From Candidatus Proteinoplasmatales archaeon SG8-5 (GTDB lineage Archaea; Thermoplasmatota; Thermoplasmata; SG8-5): a DNA stretch of 5,715 nucleotides. The notes under the pieces are model-generated. The model did no database searches and was not told the DNA's origin. It saw nothing but the letters and a program-made list of their open reading frames with translations. The stretch covers positions 1-5,715 of the forward strand of contig LSSH01000048.1 in assembly GCA_001595885.1 (NCBI GenBank), read 5' to 3'. Positions 1-4,010 of the stretch are shown here, in pieces (positions within the stretch are counted from its first letter, which is position 1; each line of letters begins with the position of its first letter). Made by a program: the position numbers and the translations under genes.

Positions 1-822
1 AAGGGCGTGACCGGGGGAATGGCAGCGACGTCCCCGTGGATCGAGAACTATCCGGGCTTCAAAGGCATCAGTGGCTTGGACCTGATGGATAAGATGAGGG
101 AGCAGGCAGAGGATAACCTCGATATAAGACAGGGGGCGGACGTTTCAGGCGTCGAGGAATCCGGCGGTCGGTTCTCCGTTTCAGTGGGGGAGGAAATCAT
201 GATATGCCAGGCCATTGTATTCGCCACAGGGGCCATCTACAGAAAGCTGGGGATCCCCGGAGAATCGGAGCTGACCGGCCGCGGCGTATCCTATTGCGCA
301 ACGTGTGACGGCACCTTCTTCAAGGGCAGGAGGGTGTACGTGATCGGAGGCGGGAACAACGGCGCGACAGAAGCGCTGCACCTGAAGCACATGGGCGCTG
401 ACGTCACCCTAATTCACCGCCGCGACACCCTCAGGGCCGAGAAGTACCTGCAAGACCAGATGGCCGAGAACGGGGTCGAACTGTTGATGAACAGCACCGT
501 GAAAAGGATAGTCGGGGATGCGAAGGTCGAATCCATTGAGGTTCAAAACACCGGGGACGGAACAACAAGGCAGCAAGATGCGGACGGCATCTTCATTTCA
601 ATCGGAGAGGAACCGAACACCGCACTGGCGAAACAGCTGGGAGTTGAGCTTGCCTACGACGGCTACATCGAGGTCGACCGCTTCATGAGGACGAACATCA
701 GGAAGGTCTATGCAGCCGGGGACGTGACCGGCGGCCTGAGGCAGGTGGTCACCGCCTGCGCGGAGGGAGCCATCGCCGCGATGAGTGCCTACGAGGACAT
801 CAAGACGCCCTACTGGGTATGA
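1..822 (+). CDS. trxB: Thioredoxin reductase, 5'-truncated by window edge
   Basis: This is an FAD- and NAD(P)H-dependent cytoplasmic flavoenzyme that reduces thioredoxin. The reading frame is open from base 1, and the first visible residues (KGVTGGMAATSPWIENYPGF) match the region just after the N-terminal FAD-binding Rossmann fold. About 35-45 residues, including the GxGxxG motif, therefore lie outside the window, and the GTG at 7 is not the true start. The redox-active CATC pair is encoded at 295-306, followed by D as in TrxB. The NAD(P)H-binding fold shows GGGNNG (346-363) and HRRDTLRA (415-438); the HRR...R arginines are those that bind the NADPH 2'-phosphate in bacterial enzymes. The C-terminal FAD motif AAGDVTGG followed by RQ and a small-residue helix is intact near 712-760. 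The visible 273 residues fit a family length of about 310. The fourth glycine-motif position is G where A is usual (GGGNxA). Family assignment is firm; NADPH preference is inferred from motifs. Confidence 0.95.
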   Translation, partial: KGVTGGMAATSPWIENYPGFKGISGLDLMDKMREQAEDNLDIRQGADVSGVEESGGRFSVSVGEEIMICQAIVFATGAIYRKLGIPGESELTGRGVSYCATCDGTFFKGRRVYVIGGGNNGATEALHLKHMGADVTLIHRRDTLRAEKYLQDQMAENGVELLMNSTVKRIVGDAKVESIEVQNTGDGTTRQQDADGIFISIGEEPNTALAKQLGVELAYDGYIEVDRFMRTNIRKVYAAGDVTGGLRQVVTACAEGAIAAMSAYEDIKTPYWV

Positions 823-834
823 TAATTTTATCGA

Positions 835-850
835 AGGGAAAAGGTAATAA
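835..850 (+). promoter_or_regulatory. Possible weak archaeal promoter ahead of antiporter
   Basis: The 58-bp gap after thioredoxin reductase holds a purine-rich GGGAAAAGG followed by TAATAAA, which loosely resembles a BRE plus TATA box. An initiation point about 25 bp downstream would fall near 870-875, giving a very short leader. The match is poor, so the antiporter could equally be co-transcribed with the reductase gene. A T4 run at 826-829 is the only terminator-like signal after the reductase stop and is weak. Confidence 0.25.
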
Positions 851-872
851 ACAGCGTGTCAATCCACATAAG

Positions 873-876
873 GGTG
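873..876 (+). promoter_or_regulatory. Ribosome binding site of antiporter gene
   Basis: GGTG, part of AGGGTG, sits 4 nt before the ATG at 881 and matches the archaeal anti-Shine-Dalgarno (complement of GGAGGTGATC). It supports 881 as the start. The protein begins directly with a hydrophobic first membrane segment, as expected for this family. Confidence 0.5.
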
Positions 877-880
877 CACA

Positions 881-2569
881 ATGGAAGTTCACTTTTTCTT
901 TGCGGGAATAGGCGCAATTATCCTCATAGGTTTCCTTGGCGCACTCCTCTTTGAGAGGACCAAGATACCCGACATCCTCATTCTGATTTTCATAGGTCTT
1001 TTTATTGGCCCAATACTACTCACGTACGTACCCGAGATTAGTTTGTTGAACGATCCTGATATCAGCGATGCACTGACAACCTTCGCACCGTTCTTCGCCG
1101 CACTGGCCCTTGTAATCATTTTGTTCGACGGTGGTCTGAACCTTAATCTTGAAAAGACCATGGAGAAGATGGGCGTCGCTATCCTACATTCGGGAATAAC
1201 ATTCATCGGTACGATGTTCGTGACCGCTCTGATATGCTATTACATGCTTGGCATAGATAATGTCGTCATCGGACTATTACTCGGATGCGTCATAGGGGGT
1301 GTGAGCAGCGCCGTAGTAATACCCATTATGGCCGGAGTGAGTGCGAAAGAGGATACAAAGGTTCTGCTTACACTAGAGTCAGTACTAAGTGACGTAATGT
1401 GCATTGTGACAGCGTTAATTCTCATTGAAATCATAAAAGGCAGCAATACTGATTCAGGAGTGTTGATACAGCACCTGCTCAGTGCCTTTGTGTTGGCAGG
1501 ATTCATCGGCTTTTTATTCGGTGTTCTTTGGCTCGCGGTGCTCAAGCGCCTCGAGGGCAAACCGTTCTCCTTCATGATTACACTGGCAGCATTATTTGTG
1601 TTATATGCCCTGGTCGAATACATCCAGGTCAGCGGAGCGATAGCGGCCCTCGTCTTTGGTCTTGTCCTGAGTAACAAGGACGAGATCGCCAGGATATTGA
1701 AAATCAAGACCGGTTTCGTGTTCGATACGAACATCAAACAATTCCACTCAGAGATATCGTTCCTTGTCAGAACGTTCTTCTTCGTGTATCTGGGAATAAC
1801 GTTCACATTTTCAATGGGCAACTTCCCATTCAGCCCTCAATTCTATATTCCACCCGAACTCACATCCGACCCTCTCATCCTGTTCTTCGTGGTCTTATTC
1901 CTAATATTCCTAGGAATATTGATAATCAGATATGTGGCAGCAACAATTTCGTGCGCTGTTGACGAAGATACAAAACCCGACAAATCCTTTGTAACCACAA
2001 TGCTTCCGAGAGGCCTGGCCGCGGCCGTTCTTGCAGCTCTGCCTTTCACGATATCAGATTATATAAACGGATTCGAAAACGGGACTCATTTGCCTTTGAC
2101 ACCTTACGCGACTGAGATGGCCAGTAATTGGGGTGCTACAATATCTGATACCTCAGGGGCCTTTGCACAAATCACCTCAAATCCCCTGCAGGACCTATTC
2201 CTGAACATGGCCTTCATGATGATAGTGCTCACGGTCATCGCTACGTCGATCGGAGTGTCATCGATAGAGCGTTACCGGTCGAAGAAGGCGGAAAAGGAGA
2301 TCCAGGCCCAGGCAAAGAGTGACGACTGGATAGAGAAGTCCAGGACGTACAGGAAGCACGTCGAGACGAAACCTGTCAAGGACTGGAAGAAGCCGGAGAA
2401 GAAGGTGAAACCCCAGGTCGTGAGGAAGCACCCGCCTCCCCCGCCTCCGCCCAAACAGACGGTCCAACCGAGGAAGGTCACGTCGTCCAAAGACACGAAG
2501 AAGGTCGTCGTGAAAAAGAAGGACGAGCACCCGCTGGTCAAGAGGGCGAAGCGGGACAAGAAAAAGTGA
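881..2569 (+). CDS. Cation:proton antiporter (CPA superfamily, NhaP-like) with basic tail
   Basis: This is a membrane antiporter expected to exchange Na+ or K+ for H+. Residues 1 to about 460 are strongly hydrophobic with roughly 12-13 membrane segments. Family landmarks are FDGG at residues 82-85, the ion-site segment LESVLSDV with E166, S170 and D171 (the usual pair is ND or DD), R297 in LVRTFFFVYLG, and PRGLAAAVLA with R377. Residues 463-562 form a cytoplasmic tail with 35 K/R against 13 D/E by hand count, including seven consecutive prolines (518-524) and a KRAKRDKKK end. No TrkA-N or TrkA-C regulatory domain is visible in the tail. ATG 881 is chosen because of the GGTG ribosome site. The stop lies 2 bp from that of the convergent permease gene. 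Third-position GC is much lower in the membrane core than in the tail or the neighbouring genes. The substrate ion cannot be told from sequence; the CPA family call is firm. Confidence 0.88.
   Translation: MEVHFFFAGIGAIILIGFLGALLFERTKIPDILILIFIGLFIGPILLTYVPEISLLNDPDISDALTTFAPFFAALALVIILFDGGLNLNLEKTMEKMGVAILHSGITFIGTMFVTALICYYMLGIDNVVIGLLLGCVIGGVSSAVVIPIMAGVSAKEDTKVLLTLESVLSDVMCIVTALILIEIIKGSNTDSGVLIQHLLSAFVLAGFIGFLFGVLWLAVLKRLEGKPFSFMITLAALFVLYALVEYIQVSGAIAALVFGLVLSNKDEIARILKIKTGFVFDTNIKQFHSEISFLVRTFFFVYLGITFTFSMGNFPFSPQFYIPPELTSDPLILFFVVLFLIFLGILIIRYVAATISCAVDEDTKPDKSFVTTMLPRGLAAAVLAALPFTISDYINGFENGTHLPLTPYATEMASNWGATISDTSGAFAQITSNPLQDLFLNMAFMMIVLTVIATSIGVSSIERYRSKKAEKEIQAQAKSDDWIEKSRTYRKHVETKPVKDWKKPEKKVKPQVVRKHPPPPPPPKQTVQPRKVTSSKDTKKVVVKKKDEHPLVKRAKRDKKK
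1903..1920. repeat. Perfect 18-bp palindrome inside antiporter gene
   Basis: AATATTCCTAGGAATATT is exactly self-complementary. It lies in the segment encoding a hydrophobic membrane helix (around LIFLGILII). It may be a chance result of symmetric Ile/Leu codons, or a site for a dimeric DNA-binding protein. No other copy was noticed in the window. Confidence 0.6.
2558..2566 (-). terminator. Possible oligo-T terminator of permease gene
   Basis: Read on the minus strand, CTTTTTCTT begins 5 nt after the permease stop codon. Archaeal RNA polymerase commonly terminates at short T-rich runs without a hairpin. The run is the complement of the lysine codons that end the antiporter gene, so the signal lies inside that gene. 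No hairpin is seen. Confidence 0.3.
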
Positions 2570-2571
2570 TC

Positions 2572-3849
2572 CTACAGTGCGAACATCAACAATACCAGGA
2601 CATTGATGACGAGCATCGAGACTATCATAGCTGGTACGGCTACTTTACAGTATTGCTTCCATGTGGTTTTAATACCATGTTTCTGGGCGACCGCCAAACC
2701 GACCACGTTCGCGGAAGCGCCGATGGGTGTGGCATTTCCTCCCACGTCCGCTCCGAGGGCCAGCGTGTAGGCCATCGGGTCGACGCCGATTGAGGTGTTC
2801 TCTGACACGTTCCTGACCACGTTCACCATTGCGGCGGCGAAGGGGACGTTGTCAAGCAGGGCCGAGGAGAATGCTGAGACCCACAGGATAAGCGTCAGCG
2901 TCAACACGAGGCTTCCAGCCCCCACTGAGATGATGCCGTTGGCTATCGAGTCCAGTACCCCCGCCTCCTCGAGCCCGCCGACCATGACGAACAGGCCGGC
3001 CAGGAAAAGGATGGTATGCCAGTCGATCCTTTCTACCACTTCGGGCATCCTCTCGCCGCCGAACAGCATGACCAGCGTGGCCCCCATGATGCCGACGAAG
3101 GCCACGACAAGGCCGAGGCTGTGGTGAAGGACCAGCATTGTCACGGTGAATGCAAAGGCCACAAGGGCCACGGTCATCAGGTGGTGGTCCTTGACCGCGC
3201 TATATGGCTCGAGGTCCTTGTGCTCATGGTATATCTCCTCCAGGTCAACCTCCGGTTCGTTGAATATCTTCTTGTACCAGAGGTAAAAGAAGGCCAGGTT
3301 CACGAAGAATACGACGACCGCAATTGGGCCCGTGTGCGTGACAAAGTCCATGAACGTGTAATCGAGCGCAGTGCCGATGACGATGTTGGGGGGGTCACCG
3401 ACCATCGTAGCACTTCCGCCGATATTTGCGGAAGTGATTGCTCCGAGGAGGAAGGGAAGCACCGGCATCTTCAATATCGCGCAGACCTCGATCAGAAGCG
3501 AGGCCATGAATATGAGCACGGTGATGGAATCCATGAAGGCGGCCAGTATGGCCGATAAGGCCGAAAATAATATGAAAATCTTGAGGGGATTGAACTTCGT
3601 GATCTTGAGGGCGTGAAGACCCAGCCACCTGAAGAAGCCGCTCTCGGTAAGGGCCGCAACCAGCACGAACATTCCGAAGATGAGGCCCAGCGCCTCCCAT
3701 TCGATCACCCTGATAACATCATGCTCGTTCAGGATTCCGACGCCGACCATCAGGACGGCGCCGGCGATGACGGCGGCCGTGCGGTGGACCTTGCCGCTGA
3801 TCATCAATACGAAAACACTGGCGAATATGCCTATTGCTAGACCGAACAT
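2572..3849 (-). CDS. ArsB/NhaD-family (ion transporter superfamily) permease
   Basis: This is a polytopic membrane transporter of the group that includes arsenite/anion permeases, NhaD Na+/H+ antiporters and the P protein. With the ATG at 3849 it has 425 residues, close to the family norm. The inverted-repeat architecture is visible. The first half has AFMDSIT (D107) and SANIGGSATMVGDPPN (residues 140-155); the second half has LLDNVPF (D333) and GADVGGNATPIGASANVV (366-383). These are the paired re-entrant substrate-site motifs. A charged central cytoplasmic loop (about residues 193-222, rich in E, D, K and H) ending in AVKDHHLMT separates the halves. The frame stays open a further 30 codons upstream to 3939, but that stretch covers the AT-rich promoter DNA and encodes an implausible leader, so it is excluded. 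TTG 3858 and GTG 3852 are alternative starts. GDPPN plus GASANVV favour the ArsB/P-protein branch over NhaD. The actual substrate (arsenite, other anion, or Na+/H+) is undetermined. Confidence 0.88.
   Translation of the reverse strand: MFGLAIGIFASVFVLMISGKVHRTAAVIAGAVLMVGVGILNEHDVIRVIEWEALGLIFGMFVLVAALTESGFFRWLGLHALKITKFNPLKIFILFSALSAILAAFMDSITVLIFMASLLIEVCAILKMPVLPFLLGAITSANIGGSATMVGDPPNIVIGTALDYTFMDFVTHTGPIAVVVFFVNLAFFYLWYKKIFNEPEVDLEEIYHEHKDLEPYSAVKDHHLMTVALVAFAFTVTMLVLHHSLGLVVAFVGIMGATLVMLFGGERMPEVVERIDWHTILFLAGLFVMVGGLEEAGVLDSIANGIISVGAGSLVLTLTLILWVSAFSSALLDNVPFAAAMVNVVRNVSENTSIGVDPMAYTLALGADVGGNATPIGASANVVGLAVAQKHGIKTTWKQYCKVAVPAMIVSMLVINVLVLLMFAL
3411..3436. repeat. Inverted repeat, 9-bp stem and 8-nt loop, in permease gene
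   Basis: CACTTCCGC at 3411-3419 and GCGGAAGTG at 3428-3436 are perfect complements around the 8-nt spacer CGATATTT. The repeat lies exactly over the codons for the first substrate-site loop (TSANIGGSA) of the permease, so it may reflect the near-symmetric peptide. In the mRNA it could form a stable small hairpin. There is no U-run after it, so it is not a terminator. Confidence 0.55.
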
Positions 3850-3880
3850 CACGTCCAAAGCATCCCATCCACGAGCCAAC

Positions 3881-3912
3881 CTATATATATTATAATAAAT
3901 AAAATATTTTCG
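3881..3912 (-). promoter_or_regulatory. Promoter region of permease gene
   Basis: Read on the minus strand this region has CGAAAATATTTTA, a BRE-like CGAAAA followed by a TATA-like run (near 3912-3900), and then a second TATA-like run ATAATATATATAG (near 3893-3881). The first would start transcription near 3875-3878, giving a leader of about 25-30 nt. The second would start near 3860, making the message nearly leaderless. The sequence cannot decide which is used, but an AT-rich promoter here is well supported and argues that translation starts at 3849-3858 rather than further upstream. Confidence 0.5.
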
Positions 3913-3932
3913 TATTAGTAGAATGTATTGGG

Positions 3933-3945
3933 GAAACATTTATAG
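3933..3945 (+). promoter_or_regulatory. BRE/TATA promoter of secreted peptidase gene
   Basis: GAAACA directly followed by TTTATAG is a good archaeal BRE plus TATA box. Transcription is expected to begin about 25 bp downstream, near 3967-3970, leaving a 5' leader of roughly 40 nt before the ATG at 4011. The leader contains only a weak possible hairpin (ACGAT/ATCGT arms), and no riboswitch is recognised. Confidence 0.6.
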
Positions 3946-3997
3946 AATCCAAAGGTCATACGATAGGCCCCCGACGACATCGTGAAATAACAACGAA

Positions 3998-4007
3998 GGG
4001 AGATGAG
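3998..4007 (+). promoter_or_regulatory. Strong ribosome binding site of peptidase gene
   Basis: GGGAGATGAG contains GGAGATGA, one mismatch from the full archaeal Shine-Dalgarno GGAGGTGA, ending 4 nt before the ATG at 4011. It fixes the start, since the next in-frame ATG (4053) lies inside the signal-peptide core. Confidence 0.65.
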
Positions 4008-4010
4008 CCA

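Noticed and set aside
821..832. Short inverted repeat GATAA-TT-TTATC after thioredoxin reductase as a terminator
   Set aside because: Five AT-rich pairs with a 2-nt loop cannot form a stable hairpin, and the T-run is only four long.
1..2569. Thioredoxin reductase and antiporter as a redox-gated ion-efflux module (by analogy with glutathione-gated KefC)
   Set aside because: Adjacency is the only support; the antiporter shows no nucleotide-binding or thiol-sensing domain and few cysteines, and co-transcription is unproven.
3388..3394. Run of seven G (C7 in the permease message) as a possible phase-variation or frameshift site
   Set aside because: It simply encodes the conserved Asp-Pro-Pro of GDPPN; the frame continues intact on both sides and a programmed shift would destroy a core motif.
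2566..3895. Open frames on the plus strand across the permease gene
   Set aside because: They are antisense shadows of the permease, give low-complexity or His/Asp-rich products with no recognisable motif, and lack ribosome sites.
3850..3939. 30-codon N-terminal extension of the permease starting at an ATG at 3939
   Set aside because: The stretch covers the AT-rich promoter with TATA-like runs and gives an untypical Tyr/Ile-rich leader; family proteins begin near the ATG at 3849.
3956..3986. Possible hairpin or riboswitch in the peptidase 5' leader
   Set aside because: Only 5-bp arms (ACGAT/ATCGT) around a 14-nt loop; too weak and the leader is too short for a known riboswitch.
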